Below, one piece after another: positions 9,391 through 19,989 of a stretch of DNA of 64,000 nucleotides (positions are counted from its first letter, which is position 1; each line of letters starts with the position of its first letter). The position numbers were made by a program, and so were the translations under genes. This stretch comes from Skeletonema tropicum (lineage: Eukaryota > Bacillariophyta > Thalassiosirophyceae > Thalassiosirales > Thalassiosiraceae): positions 2,666,001-2,730,000 of the forward strand of contig CM074136.1 in NCBI GenBank assembly GCA_037178625.1, read 5' to 3'. The notes beneath the pieces were generated by a model. That model had not been told where the DNA came from, did not search any database, and saw nothing but the letters and a program-made list of their open reading frames with translations.

Positions 9391-10614
9391 ATGGAATCAC
9401 CAAATGAACAATCTACATCATCTCAAATACATTACTCCAGCTGGGTCGACAACACTGGTCCATCCACCACAAAACGTTCTCCATCCACCAAAAAACGTTC
9501 CTATGCTCCACCCTCGCTTCGCGCCATGCTATCCAATAATAAGTATCCCTCCAGAACAAACAACATACGTCGAGAAGCAACGGAAGATTACTCTCTCGAC
9601 ACAGACGAAGAGCGCAACCACCAACCGCAGCGTCGAGACAATGATGTTGATGAATTTGAAGAGTTCAACGATGAAGAACTAGATCGACTCGAAACAGCCC
9701 ATTACAAACAGCGCTGCGCCCCCCTCTCCACATCATTCGTCATCGTCCAACTCATAGTCCTACCCCTCATGATGTGGCAGTGCGGCGTAGCCCCCCTTGA
9801 AATCAACCCCATGATCGGCCCGTACCCCGACGCCCTTAACTACTGGGGGGCCAAAAATGCCGTGTTAATCATTGAAGATGGAGAATTGTACCGATTAATT
9901 ACACCCATCTTTCTACATGGGGGGTTGATTCACTTGGCGGGGAATGTCTTGGTTCAAATTGATCAGGGGAATCGATGGGAGAAGGAATGGGGATCGTTGA
10001 TATGGATCATTATTTATCTTGGTTCGGCGATTGGTAGTTCGGTTTTGAGTGTGATTGCCATGCCCGATCAGATATCGGTGGGGAGTTCTGGTTCTATCAT
10101 GGGGTTATTTGGTGCCAAATTTGCAGAGATTGTTGTGCTGATGTGTGAACGGAGTTCGACGTTACGGGAATTTGCAGCAGAGCAATCGAGGAAAGATCAG
10201 GCATGTCATGTTATATTTGGAATTATTCTCGTCATGGCCATGAGTTTTGTCCCCTATGTGGATTGGGCGGCACACCTTGGAGGGCTAGTTGCCGGATTCG
10301 CCATGGGAATCGTGCTCTTTTCATTCACAATGAAGAATAAGTTTGGGACGGTCTTTTGGTTATGTGTGGGGATTGCCAGTTGTTTTGCACTTTATACTAC
10401 ATTCATTGCGATCATGTTTACTACCGAGACGGATGATGAGATGAGAGATATCTGTGAGTATTATCGGCAGTTTTTTGAGGATTATGAGTGTAAGTGCCAA
10501 TTGGACGAGAATTGGCAAGAGAATTACAATTATGAGTGGCTTGCAAATTATGCTAATAATTATTACAATGGCAATGGGCAGGAAGGTGGAGCTGATGATG
10601 GTGGGGGTAAATGA
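9391..10614 (+). CDS. Rhomboid-family intramembrane serine protease (407 aa)
   Basis: Rhomboids cleave substrates within the membrane using a Ser-His dyad. An acidic, low-complexity cytosolic N-terminus (residues 1-105) precedes a first hydrophobic segment (about 114-130). Between them and the catalytic core lies the loop ELYRLITPIFLHGGLIHLAGN, seen at about 165-185 with His176, His181 and Asn185, the conserved H-x4-H-x3-N pattern of TM2. The catalytic motif GSSG is at 231-234 (Ser233 nucleophile), and the general base His295 lies in AAHLGG. Both dyad residues are present, so it is predicted active. A final TM near 324-345 is followed by an acidic, Tyr/Asn-rich tail with several Cys (about 357-407). 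The layout (six core TMs plus one) resembles the RHBDL/secretase-type rhomboids more than the mitochondrial PARL type. The ATG at 9391 is the first in frame, preceded by A-rich sequence. The gene is convergent with the HSF gene. Confidence 0.88.
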   Translation: MESPNEQSTSSQIHYSSWVDNTGPSTTKRSPSTKKRSYAPPSLRAMLSNNKYPSRTNNIRREATEDYSLDTDEERNHQPQRRDNDVDEFEEFNDEELDRLETAHYKQRCAPLSTSFVIVQLIVLPLMMWQCGVAPLEINPMIGPYPDALNYWGAKNAVLIIEDGELYRLITPIFLHGGLIHLAGNVLVQIDQGNRWEKEWGSLIWIIIYLGSAIGSSVLSVIAMPDQISVGSSGSIMGLFGAKFAEIVVLMCERSSTLREFAAEQSRKDQACHVIFGIILVMAMSFVPYVDWAAHLGGLVAGFAMGIVLFSFTMKNKFGTVFWLCVGIASCFALYTTFIAIMFTTETDDEMRDICEYYRQFFEDYECKCQLDENWQENYNYEWLANYANNYYNGNGQEGGADDGGGK

Positions 10615-11009
10615 AAGTGATAAATTTCTGTAAATATAATTATTGTCTAGAGGATTAGGAAGATTACATCTTGTAACATACTAAAGTACTACAGTCAAAC
10701 AGCCATCGCTGCGCTTGGCTGCATTACAGAGCAAGTGATAATTCAAGAAACGTGTACGCAAGATTGTTGCGCTTTTGGCTTTGGCTTTGGTTGACTCCTA
10801 CATCTGTCTGGGTCGAGACAACTACTAATCCATTTTCAAGACTCTACTCCATGCAAAAGAATTTTTGGCTGGCCACTTTTCAAGCTTGAATCAAATTGTG
10901 AACGAGGAGGAAAACACACCAAAAGACAAAAGACGAATACCTAATTTATTGGCTGACAGCGACCCAGATATGAAGTCGTAACCATACGCATCACGATGCG
11001 CAACACATA
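10615..11009. other. Convergent intergenic region
   Basis: Shared 3' flank of the rhomboid and HSF-type genes. Nothing else recognised. Confidence 0.6.
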
Positions 11010-12212
11010 TTAAGCTAAGGGCTTGTAATCTTGGTCTTCCTCGTCTTCGTTGTCGTCGAAGATGGACTTCAACGGAGTGAACTCGGGAAGAGGAAAAATT
11101 GAGTTGCAGTCATGAACTGCTGGAGCTGGATACTGTGGCTGTGCCATACTAGCATCCTGAGGCTTCAGATTCAGAGCGTCTTCGTGAACGACTCCCTGTG
11201 CCTGTGCACTGTGATTACTGTAGTAAGGGTTATTGAACCAATAATCGTGTGAATCGTGAAGATAAGAATGAGAAGGCTTCGTATAATAGTAGCACCCAGC
11301 TGCAGCCAGGCTGCCATGGTAATGATTCGTGACAGCTTCATGATGAGCTTGGCGCATGGGATAATCGCTTGGAAGAACGGAAGAGGGATCATACTTCATT
11401 GCTTCTTGTTCTTGGACTTTCTCCTCTTTCGCTTTCGTGTCGTCGCCCCTGTCCAAAGGCACAGGCTCAAACGAGTGAGATTGACTTGAGCACTTGGAGA
11501 ATGGAGTGTGGCAGCCATACCGATCCACAGCAGCGGCTTCGAGGGTTGGATATGCGGTATTTCGTTGGTCATTTGGATCCCAATGATGAGTTGAAACGCT
11601 CTCAATGTTAGCGGCTACCACTTCCGCCTGTTTCGCCGCATGAGAACCAACTTTATCTTCGTACTCAGAATCTTCAATTTTCTCCTTGCTGGGAACACTC
11701 GCTGACTTCTCAAGCGGATAATTCTTTGCAATGGTGTAGAAGTCGGGTTCGGCATAGATGTTAGGAGTACCCCTTCCCTCACCAGGAGACAACCTCTTCA
11801 TAAGGACCGTGAGCCTCGGATGTCCACGAAGGAAACACTCATGGTAATAACATCCAAAGTCTGGACCTGCTTTGTGGAGCCTCTTGAATCCCCATCCACT
11901 TAGCTGCCTGGCGAATGAAGCGTACTTGGACTGACCAAAGAATTTGGGGGCTGCCTCCTCCATAAGAAGCTCCTTATCGATGATTTTCCACGCACGGCCA
12001 TGTGGCATCCATGAAATGATGTGGGAATATTGTTCATCGGACAACATTATATGCAAAAGAGCCGGGAAGTTCCTGTCAGACTTCTTGTGTTTGTCTATCC
12101 TACCTCCCCTTTCGATGTAGGTGGAGAATTCGCGATAGGTGTAGTCAGTATAGCGAGGGCGAGAGGAATCATCGTCATTGGAAGTCAACATCGACATTGT
12201 TGTACCGTTCAA
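11010..12212 (-). CDS. HSF: Heat-shock-factor-type transcription factor (400 aa)
   Basis: HSF proteins bind nGAAn repeats through a winged helix-turn-helix domain; diatom genomes have a strongly expanded HSF family. Here the DNA-binding domain spans about residues 48-140. It starts NFPALLHIMLSDEQYSHIISW, given by position, and has the W-K-I-I block, then FFGQSKYASFARQLSGWGFK (91-110), the recognition helix with the conserved S-F-x-R-Q-L-x-x-W-G-F-K signature. It ends with FLRGHPRL. The F-x-R-Q-L-N-x-Y-G-F-K of animals is replaced by LSGWGF, as is common in stramenopiles. No clear heptad-repeat oligomerisation region follows; the C-terminal two thirds are low complexity, with His/Tyr-rich stretches and an acidic end (SIFDDNEDEEDQDYK) that could activate transcription. 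Single exon. It is probably nuclear; its targets cannot be told from sequence. Confidence 0.9.
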   Translation of the reverse strand: MNGTTMSMLTSNDDDSSRPRYTDYTYREFSTYIERGGRIDKHKKSDRNFPALLHIMLSDEQYSHIISWMPHGRAWKIIDKELLMEEAAPKFFGQSKYASFARQLSGWGFKRLHKAGPDFGCYYHECFLRGHPRLTVLMKRLSPGEGRGTPNIYAEPDFYTIAKNYPLEKSASVPSKEKIEDSEYEDKVGSHAAKQAEVVAANIESVSTHHWDPNDQRNTAYPTLEAAAVDRYGCHTPFSKCSSQSHSFEPVPLDRGDDTKAKEEKVQEQEAMKYDPSSVLPSDYPMRQAHHEAVTNHYHGSLAAAGCYYYTKPSHSYLHDSHDYWFNNPYYSNHSAQAQGVVHEDALNLKPQDASMAQPQYPAPAVHDCNSIFPLPEFTPLKSIFDDNEDEEDQDYKPLA

Positions 12213-12466
12213 TCCGTGGCCGTTCTGAGCGTGATACTGATGCGAAGGGTGCGTGATAAATTCGTCGTTTATCTTGAAGAGATTTGAGGTTGAGGCGGAA
12301 GATGACGATGAACTAGACGACTACGACTCGTTCCGTTGTATCTTCAAAATAGTAGTTGCTGGTAGCAGGGAGGATGCGCCTGTTTTGTTAGAAGTACTTC
12401 TTCCTAACAAAATAAGATCTCTCTCTATCTGGCTGGCGTAAAAATTATTGTTGTATGGCAAAATTC
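12213..12466. other. 5' flank of the HSF gene
   Basis: No gene is seen. A 13-bp inverted repeat, tgttttgttagaagtacttcttcctaacaaaa-like (about 12380-12412), forms a short fold-back with agaagtacttct at its centre, a possible site for a dimeric regulator. Confidence 0.35.
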
Positions 12467-12610
12467 TCAATCTTACAATACCTGGCGTGGCGGAAAGAAT
12501 CAATCTTACAAATCACTCTTACAATACCTGCCCCTGGAGGGCCAACCATGACGTACTTTAAGATTTCCGTTAATTTCAATCTTACAATACCTGGCGTGGC
12601 GGAAAGAATC
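12467..12610 (+). mobile_element. Minimal SINE/LINE 3'-tail insertion between 35-bp direct repeats
   Basis: A 35-bp sequence beginning tcaatcttacaatacctggc is present twice, at 12467-12501 and 12576-12610. Between them are 28 bases of partly related filler and then the 46-bp SINE/LINE tail (12530-12575: cccctggagggccaacca through ttccgttaattt). It looks like a severely 5'-truncated retroposition product with a long target duplication, sitting about 0.3 kb upstream of the HSF start codon. Confidence 0.6.
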
Positions 12611-12963
12611 TTTGTGAGAATACTTACTCTTGCAGTTTCACCTGTTTCTTGAGCTCAACTTAGGTATGTAAAACGAATCACGCTGCCGGAGCGGTTTTCA
12701 AAAATGGTTCTTCCCGACAGGTATTACGCCTATGCAGTTTTGAATACCGGACAACTTTTGTGCCTGAGAACTGAGAACCACGCAACCAGAAGATGCCCAG
12801 CTACGAGCTGCTCATTGAGCAGACCATTTTTGCTTGTGACAGTCAGTTGCTATCTGCTCCCTCAAAACGCCAGATCGACAACTTCTTGTGCCTTCCACTT
12901 TATCGCTCATCACCCCCACTTCAGCCTCTCCACCACTCCATTCTCCAACAAACAACAGGTGCA

Positions 12964-13329
12964 CTATCGTAATTCCTCATCATCCCTATCAATCTTTACC
13001 GGAGACACCAAACAACAAACAGTCAAAGTAGTCACCGCAGCAGTAACACCCAGCGTCTTCACCAACAACTGCCCCAAAACATCCATCAACACCTCATCAT
13101 CCGAAAAGTACGTCGATATATAACTGCCATTGGGTCCGAAGGAGTCGATGATGATGGCTGCCATGAACACGTCGAATATTACGGAAATGACAATTGTGGC
13201 CATGCTGAGGAAGAGCAAGGGGAATCGGTGCCATTGGGATATCGAGGTTCGATCTGTGGAGGACGGTGTTTGTCGTAGCATGTAGAGGCTAAAGAACATG
13301 ATGGTGGTGGTGGTGGTGATGATAATAGC
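12964..13329 (-). CDS. Hypothetical membrane protein, probably one exon of a longer gene
   Basis: The minus frame ends at a stop at 12964 and contains three hydrophobic stretches: TTTTTIMFFSLYML, FPLLFLSMATIVISVIFDVF and LGQLLVKTLGVTAAVTTLTV, with an acidic end. A CTGCAG acceptor-like site at about 13330 precedes it. A second hydrophobic frame (13987-13760, VLTLLAVVIFIPWLLGSY) lies upstream on the same strand and could be the preceding exon, but I found no donor there in compatible phase. The opposite strand has a 139-codon frame over the same bases, which looks less protein-like. Function is unknown. Confidence 0.35.
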   Translation of the reverse strand, partial: AIIITTTTTIMFFSLYMLRQTPSSTDRTSISQWHRFPLLFLSMATIVISVIFDVFMAAIIIDSFGPNGSYISTYFSDDEVLMDVLGQLLVKTLGVTAAVTTLTVCCLVSPVKIDRDDEELR

Positions 13330-14035
13330 TGCAGTTATTCAACAATTGTAAGCTAAAGACTTTAGTAGCTCGAGAGGTAAAATGCAACAGCTCCGTGACG
13401 CACCAGCAACGCACAACGCATTGATTTTGATGCAGTCGCGGGAAGGCCAAGCAAGTACAGGAAAGGGCTCTGGCCTCTGGCCTGCCTGGGTTCTGCTGGC
13501 TGAAACAGGAGGTACTCAGATGAGAAAAGAAATGTTGTCCGCGACAACCAGCTGTTCCCGCACGCTAATAAGTTGTTTAAACGAAACGAGTGGAGCTAAA
13601 GGTAAGTATATACTTATGTACACGCACAAAGCATTGGTTAATGAAGTCGCGGTTCGCGGTCGTGAGTCGTGAAAAGGAAGGCCTCTCCAAGGTTAAATAG
13701 GCCTCTGATTACATACTGTTCATTTGGGTTCAGTTTGCAAGTCGAATTTTAATATCGGGCTAATGGTGGAAAGTAAGGTATCGATAAGACCCTAATAGCC
13801 AAGGAATGAAGATTACCACTGCAAGTAAGGTCAAAACCCGTCTAGTTACTGCGTTATTGAGGGTCGTAGGAAGCCATTTTTCACCATGGTCTGGGTCCAT
13901 TTTTGATGGTTGATGGCAAGTGAGTACCGTATGTACATAGGAACTAGTATAGAATGAAACGGTACTGGTTTTTATCGGAAGCCACACTCAATTGACACAA
14001 CTTCAAGTTGGAGCAAATTGGAGGAGGTTGCTTAA

Positions 14036-14175
14036 TTGTGCGACGCTTAGCAGTTTTGCTACCCACATAAACACAAACGGCGGCTAGTTTATCACACAGA
14101 GGAAGAACTGACGTGTGTGATAAAAAAATAATGGAGTCGAAACTCCCACAAGAAAAAAAGTTAAGCGTCGCACAA
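14036..14175. repeat. MITE-like element with 14-bp terminal inverted repeats
   Basis: ttgtgcgacgctta (14036-14049) is inverted at 14162-14175. A second nested inverted pair, tttatcacaca and tgtgtgataaa, lies inside. Length 140 bp; no coding capacity and no certain target duplication. Confidence 0.6.
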
Positions 14176-14339
14176 AATAGGTGCTTGCAAATTCATTTCA
14201 AATGAACAGTAATAGGAGTAACTGTCGCTTCAACTGTCAACTAAGGTACATTCAATATTGCAATTGTCGCAGTGTGTTACCATATCATTTTTCGTCGAAA
14301 ATCGATCGAGCGCGCGCAGCGCAGTCGGTCACCCTACAT

Positions 14340-14439
14340 AGGATCTTCTGTCACACGTGGGAGTCCTCTCCAGAGGGACTCTGCACGTGTGCAGAGAGCT
14401 GAGTCCTCCAAGTGACTCAGACAGGTGTCTGAAGATCCT
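14340..14439. repeat. Cloverleaf-like multi-arm inverted-repeat structure
   Basis: An outer stem (aggatcttc 14340-14348 with gaagatcct 14431-14439) encloses three arms. Arm 1 is cacacgtg (14352-14359) with cacgtgtg (14384-14391), extended by gagtcc/ggactc and tct/aga inside. Arm 2 is ctgagtc (14399-14405) with gactcag (14414-14420). Arm 3 is agaca/tgtct (14420-14430). All pairings are exact. It is not a tRNA (no T- or D-loop consensus). Confidence 0.65.
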
Positions 14440-14470
14440 GTCCCACCCACGCTAGCCCGCCGTCGTTCAG

Positions 14471-14496
14471 TTTTTGTCCCCTGAAGGGGACAAAAA
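14471..14496. repeat. Perfect hairpin TTTTTGTCCCC-TGAA-GGGGACAAAAA (copy 1)
   Basis: 11-bp perfect stem with a 4-base loop, directly after a ccgtcgttcag word that recurs inverted at about 16050-16063. Confidence 0.8.
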
Positions 14497-14531
14497 CCAT
14501 TTTGATCCCCACTCGCGATGGGGCTCAAAAT

Positions 14532-14557
14532 TTTTTGTCCCCTTCGGGGGACAAAAA
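14532..14557. repeat. Perfect hairpin TTTTTGTCCCC-TTCG-GGGGACAAAAA (copy 2)
   Basis: Same 11-bp stem as copy 1 but with a TTCG loop. Confidence 0.8.
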
Positions 14558-15753
14558 TCGCTCGATGGTGATAGCCATTACTACACCAATACTACGCCGA
14601 TCCTCCCGGTTTAAAGACCAATAATATTCCATTTAGTTAGTTTAGAGTGTATCAGCAACTTGGGTTGATCAGATTTCATCCACACGGCGAGATGTTGGGG
14701 GTGTCAAATCAGATGCATCGGCGTTGATGGGCGTCGCGAGGCGATTTTGAATTTTGAATAAAAAATCACACATCTCACAAAAAGCATCGCCACCATGATG
14801 CATCACATGGCATTATTGGCCATGAAATAAACAATAGCAACAACTCCAACATATTTCTTACCCCAAAATTTTGTGCTGAATCCATTTTTGAGGTCGGTGG
14901 GGCCTGAATATCAACGGATACGGCAGTATAACGACGTGAACACAATACATGCAAATTCGGCACATTCGACATCACCACAGCCGACCTCATAAATTTACAC
15001 CAACGCAAAAACGATGCCACCACGCAATAACAATCGATACTATATACCTATTATGAAGTAATGGTGACTTGGTAGCCGCAGAATTGCCCATAAAGTCGAG
15101 AACATCACGTACTCGCTGCGCAGCGGCATGTGTATGGAGAGCATGCCGATCCCTCACTTGGCCGCTGTGTGTGGGGCAGTAATCAATGCATTGAAGTCAA
15201 AAAACATCAACCCTCGTCCCAACCACATAATAAGTGGCAAATGGTGTGATATTCCCGGTAGATAATGACATATACCTCCCCCAAACACTATGTCAGAGGA
15301 GTAAGTTCATAACAATCACCAGAGGGCACATAATCAATAAAACAGAGAGCAATTAATCATTGCAAGTAGCCAAAGATGCCCCAAAACCGTCATGTATGTG
15401 TGTTGAGTGAAATGGAAGCGTATTATGAAGTGTATCACTCCTGACATGGCCAAAGTAGAGTATAATTAAGTGTAATATGATGATTTTATGCACCTAATGG
15501 TGAGTATTATTTCTCTTTATAGACAACGATTCATAGCAAGCCCTGCCGGAATTAAACAGCCAATGATATTATCTTTGAGATAATAATCGCATCATAGGTG
15601 TATCCGTTTCGTGTGTGGCGTTAGGGGTGTAGGAGCAAAGGTCATCATGGAGAGCATCCTGTTGAGCTCAGAATTCAGAATTGGAGGCGAGGAGGAAAAA
15701 GAGGCCAGAGTGAAGGGGCCTCTGTAGAATATCAACGTAGGAATTCAGTAAAT
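14558..15753. other. Gene-free interior between fold-back hairpins
   Basis: No frame here looks protein-like. It lies between hairpin copies 2 and 3 and may be the body of a non-autonomous element bounded by the inverted ccgtcgttcag words (about 14460 and 16060). Confidence 0.4.
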
Positions 15754-15783
15754 ATTTTTTGTCCCCTTCGGGGGACAAAAAAT
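15754..15783. repeat. Perfect hairpin TTTTTTGTCCCC-TTCG-GGGGACAAAAAA (copy 3)
   Basis: Stem of 13 bp counting the flanking A-T pair, TTCG loop. Further ttttgtcccc words without the second arm follow at 16025-16050. Confidence 0.8.
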
Positions 15784-16207
15784 TGAGGCTTTTTTGATGA
15801 GTATCACAACACATCAATAAATACAAAGTTAATCAGATTAGATATCTATGATACTAAAAGGGCAATCATGACCATACGACGCACTAATAGAGGCGATTGA
15901 ACACTGGTAGCGACCAAATACCGACCCAAACATTTGAGGCGATGGTATTAGCTAAGTTTTGATGTGCCGGCACTAGCTGTAAGTCGACTGGAACCCTCCA
16001 TACTAACGTGCTCAAAAGTGGTGTTTTTGTCCCCATTTTTGTCCCCATTTTACCCTGAACGACGGCTAGAGCCCGCCATGGCTCATCACATCGAAAGACG
16101 TCGATCGATGATCGAGATGCTCTAAAGTACTAAGTACCATATTATGCTCTACTCATGAAGCACAAAATGAAAAGGCAGCAACCATAAAATCAAATGAAGT
16201 AACAAAC

Positions 16208-19200
16208 ATGCTGAGCACTATCCTACGCAGCAGCACGAACCGGCCGCTATTATTACATCATCCAACGATGGCGCCACAAAATCTGCTCCGGACGTATCAC
16301 CCTCCATCTGCATCTGTGGCTCATCAATGGCAGCGTTCGCTTTCGACCTTGCCATCCATGAACACTCTACTTTCCAAAACAATCAGTAAAGGAAGTCATA
16401 CCACTAAGCTATCAGACGAAGACATCCTTAAGCTCTGCTCCAACACATCTCACATATCATCATCATCATCCCGTAGCAACTTTAACAGCGGTACCTACAA
16501 CAATCAATCATCAATATTTCCACTCCACACCACATCCACCACCCAACAATCACGCCAATTCTCCTCCAACGGAAATCTCGGCAACATATTCCAACACGCC
16601 AAAAATGCTGCCGCCCCTAAGAAACCAGGAGAAACACTCGCCCAATTTGGGATAGACCTTACAGCAAGAGCAAGAGAGGGGAAATTGGATCCAGTGATTG
16701 GAAGACATGAGGAGATACGAAGGACTTTGCAAATTTTGGCACGAAGGACGAAGAATAATCCCGTTTTGATTGGTGAGCCTGGAGTTGGTAAGTGATTGAA
16801 TGTTTGATTGATTGATTGTTGTGGTGATGTATGATGTGGTGTGTAATGTGATGTGTTGCTTGCTATAATGCATGCATTTGTGCATGCATGATTGTCCACT
16901 TCTCATGCCATGAATCACATTCTCACAATTATAACTTTACCCACACATCATCATCAATTATCATGCACACATTACAGGAAAAACTGCCATTGCCGAAGGA
17001 CTAGCCCAACGCATCGCCAACAAGGAAGTCCCCGAAAGTATGAAACACAAACGAGTCATTAGTCTCGACGTTTCATCCTTACTTTCCGGTGCCATGTTTC
17101 GAGGACAATTCGAAGAGCGTCTCAAGGCAGTATTGCAAGATATTCAAGATTTGGATGGGGAAGTGATTTTGTTTGTGGATGAACTACATACGATTGTTGG
17201 GGCGGGCAAGGGAGAAGGGAGTATGGACATGAGTAATATGATTAAGCCCGCGTTGGCAAGAGGGGATTTGATGATGGTTGGTGCAACCACATTGGATGAA
17301 TACAAGTTGATTGAAAAGGATGCAGCATTGGCACGTAGATTCCAAAGTGTGTACATTGCCGAACCAAGTGTCGAAGACACCGTGAGCATATTACGTGGCT
17401 TGAAGAATTCCTACGAATTGCATCACGGTATACGCGTCAAGGATGAAGCCCTCATAGCCGCCGCCACACTTAGCAATCGCTACATTACCGATAGGAAACA
17501 ACCCGATAAGAGTATCGACCTTGTCGATGAAGCTTGCAGTCGATTAAGACTGGAGCAGGAATCCAAGCCAGAGGTGGTGTACAAGGTGGAACGGGATTTG
17601 TTGACGAAGCAGATTGAACAGTCGGCCTTGGCGAATGAGAAGGATGATGCTAGGGCGATGGAGAGGAAGGAACAAGTGGATATGGAGGTGGATGCGTTGA
17701 AGAAGGAGCTTGATCGGCTTCAGGATATGTGGCATGCTGAGAAGGATGAGGTGAGTGTGTGGAGAGGTGGTCTCGTGGTGTTATTTTTATCGGATGCTGG
17801 ATTTTGTACTGTTATCGTGACCCGTGTTCAAACTCACAGCCTTTTGATGTCAACTTGTGCCATGTTGTAGTTGGAACGCGGTAAAAAGTTACAAGAACAG
17901 TTGGACGCAGCCAAGAGAGAGCTTACGATTGTTAGGAAGAAAGGTAAGTTGTGGATTGGTGCAGTGATAGCCAAACTTCGAACTCATGCGAATTAAATCT
18001 GTTTCTCAAAATGCTCTGTGAATGTATCGGGTTTTACAGGCGATCTGGCAAAGGCAGCTGAGCTACAGCATGCAACAATCCCCAGGCTAGAAGATGAGTT
18101 GAATGCCTGGGACAAGAAAGAAAATGAGGGTGGAAATCAACACAAAATGCTTTCTGACTTTGTCTCCGCTGATGCCATAGCGACCGTGGTTGCTCGGCAT
18201 ACCGGTATTCCAGTCTCGAGGCTTACAGGTAATGAATCTCGCAAACTTCTCAAATTGGAAGATCAACTGAGGCAACGTGTCGTGGGACAAGATGCTGCTT
18301 TGTCGGCTGTAAGTGACTGTGTCAGGTTGGCACGCACACGATTGCAGGCGCCGGATAGACCTTTGGGAACTTTCCTCTTCATTGGTCCAACAGGGGTTGG
18401 TAAGTCAACGGATGAGGGATTTTTGTTCGCCTGGTTGCAGAAGGTACCGCTTGGTCCTCTAACAACTACTTTGTCGTAATTCTACCATATGCACAGGTAA
18501 GACCGAACTTTGCAAGGCATTGGCAGAGTCATTATTCGACGACGACTCAGCGATGACAAGGATTGACATGAGCGAGTACGGAGAGAAGCACACTATCTCA
18601 AAGCTAATCGGCAGTCCACCCGGTTACGTGGGGTATGAGGAAGGTGGCGCTCTCACAGAAAGTGTACGAAGACGTCCCTACCAAATACTTTTGCTGGACG
18701 AGTTTGAGAAAGGGCATAAGGATGTTTGGAATATTTTGTTGCAACTCTTTGACGAGGGCCATCTTACTGATAGTCAAGGGCGAAAAGTTGATTTTCGTAA
18801 CGTCATTGTAGTGATGACTTCCAACATGGGCGCATCTGTGATCGCCGACCTTCCTCCCGAACTCACTGGTGCTGAACCTCACGTGAAGGACGCTTTGATG
18901 GAGGTTGTGCGTGGAACTCTCTCACCAGAGCTTCTGAATCGTATTGATGAAACTGTGGTATTCAGTCGGTTGCAGCGAGAAAATATGAATAATATAGCCG
19001 CTATCAATTTGGACGAGATAGCCAAAAGGTTGATGGATGGTCAGAATATGACCTTAGACGTTAGTGAATTGGCATTGGATTGTATCGCAGAAAAGGGATA
19101 TGATGTCAGGTATGGTGCTAGGCCGCTGAAACGAATTCTTGCCAGAGATCTTTTGAACCCTTTGAGCAAGTTGTTGTTGGAAGGCTCGGTTAAGGAAGGT

Positions 19201-19419
19201 GACACGGTCAAAGTACGCACGAGAGGCGAGGCGAGGCTCATTGCCAAGTCCTCACCAGAGGTGACTTGGATCAGCTCGTGTGACGACTTCAACGAGGAAG
19301 ATAGAAATGACATACTTATCTTACGAAATCACGAAATCATATCAGGTAATACTGACGACAATGAAACATGGGACGACGATGAGTATCTCTTTGAGGATGG
19401 TACACACAATCACCGTTGA
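16208..19419 (+). CDS. CLPB: Mitochondrial ClpB/Hsp78-type AAA+ protein disaggregase, five exons (902 aa)
   Basis: ClpB/Hsp104 hexamers thread aggregated proteins through a central pore with Hsp70 help. Exons: 16208-16787, 16978-17750, 17871-17943, 18040-18399 and 18497-19419. All introns are GT-AG and the total of 2709 nt is divisible by three. Residues 1-135 are Ser/Thr/Arg-rich, lack a Clp N-domain and look like a mitochondrial presequence (Hsp78-like layout). AAA1 carries Walker A GEPGVGKT (about 189-196) and Walker B VILFVDEL (about 256-263). A coiled-coil middle domain (about 400-525, ending near [10 protein letters not shown]) follows. AAA2 has GPTGVGKT (about 590-597, split by intron 4), pore loop GYVG (638-641), Walker [10 protein letters not shown] (659-667), sensor 1 TSN and the sensor-2 GAR motif near [10 protein letters not shown]. 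An acidic tail follows. It is tail-to-tail with the repeat-protein gene. This is the intact copy; a 5'-truncated duplicate lies at 36900-38963. Confidence 0.93.
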
Positions 19420-19989
19420 AGCACTTGACTACACAAATTTGAGGTATTTCGATTTGGCTACATCGGACCCTGATTACTAATACTTCTAAGTAAATTCACA
19501 CATAATCTAACGAGGAACAACAAAAGACATCTTCACAATTGTTAACTCAAAACATCACAGCATAATCTTTCTCTTCCATCTACCTGGAAAAGATCTGATT
19601 TGTCTTCATAAGATCCAAAGTCACCATACCAGCACTTGTTCATAGGGTGACGAGCAACTTCAGCCATTGCATTTTCCTCTTGCTCTACCTCTACTTTTTT
19701 GTGGAAACATCCAGCGTAAGGCATTGTAGTAGAACTTTGTTCAGTAGAGCTCCACCCCCAAATCGAGCCAATTTCCTCGCACGCAAGCTTACACAGTTCT
19801 AAAGAGCTGCATGTTCGCTCGCAAGATGTTGGTTCGACATCGACGTCAGGATCGGTGGAAATAAATGTAGGTTGAATAGAACCTGGTTTTGGCAGGGTTG
19901 CTATCGGCGAATTTGTGGGGTCTTTTGTAGTATTTGTTGTAGATATAGTTGGCATATGTGAGGGTTTTTCACTGATAGAAGGTGAAGTC

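Noticed and set aside
12704..13123. 139-codon plus-strand gene
   Set aside because: Composition is low-complexity and its second half is antisense to a more protein-like membrane frame.
14775..15023. 82-codon minus-strand gene
   Set aside because: No recognisable pattern, no intron support, and it lies inside a probable non-autonomous element.
17144..17389. Antisense frames within ClpB exons
   Set aside because: They are mirror frames of conserved AAA+ coding sequence.
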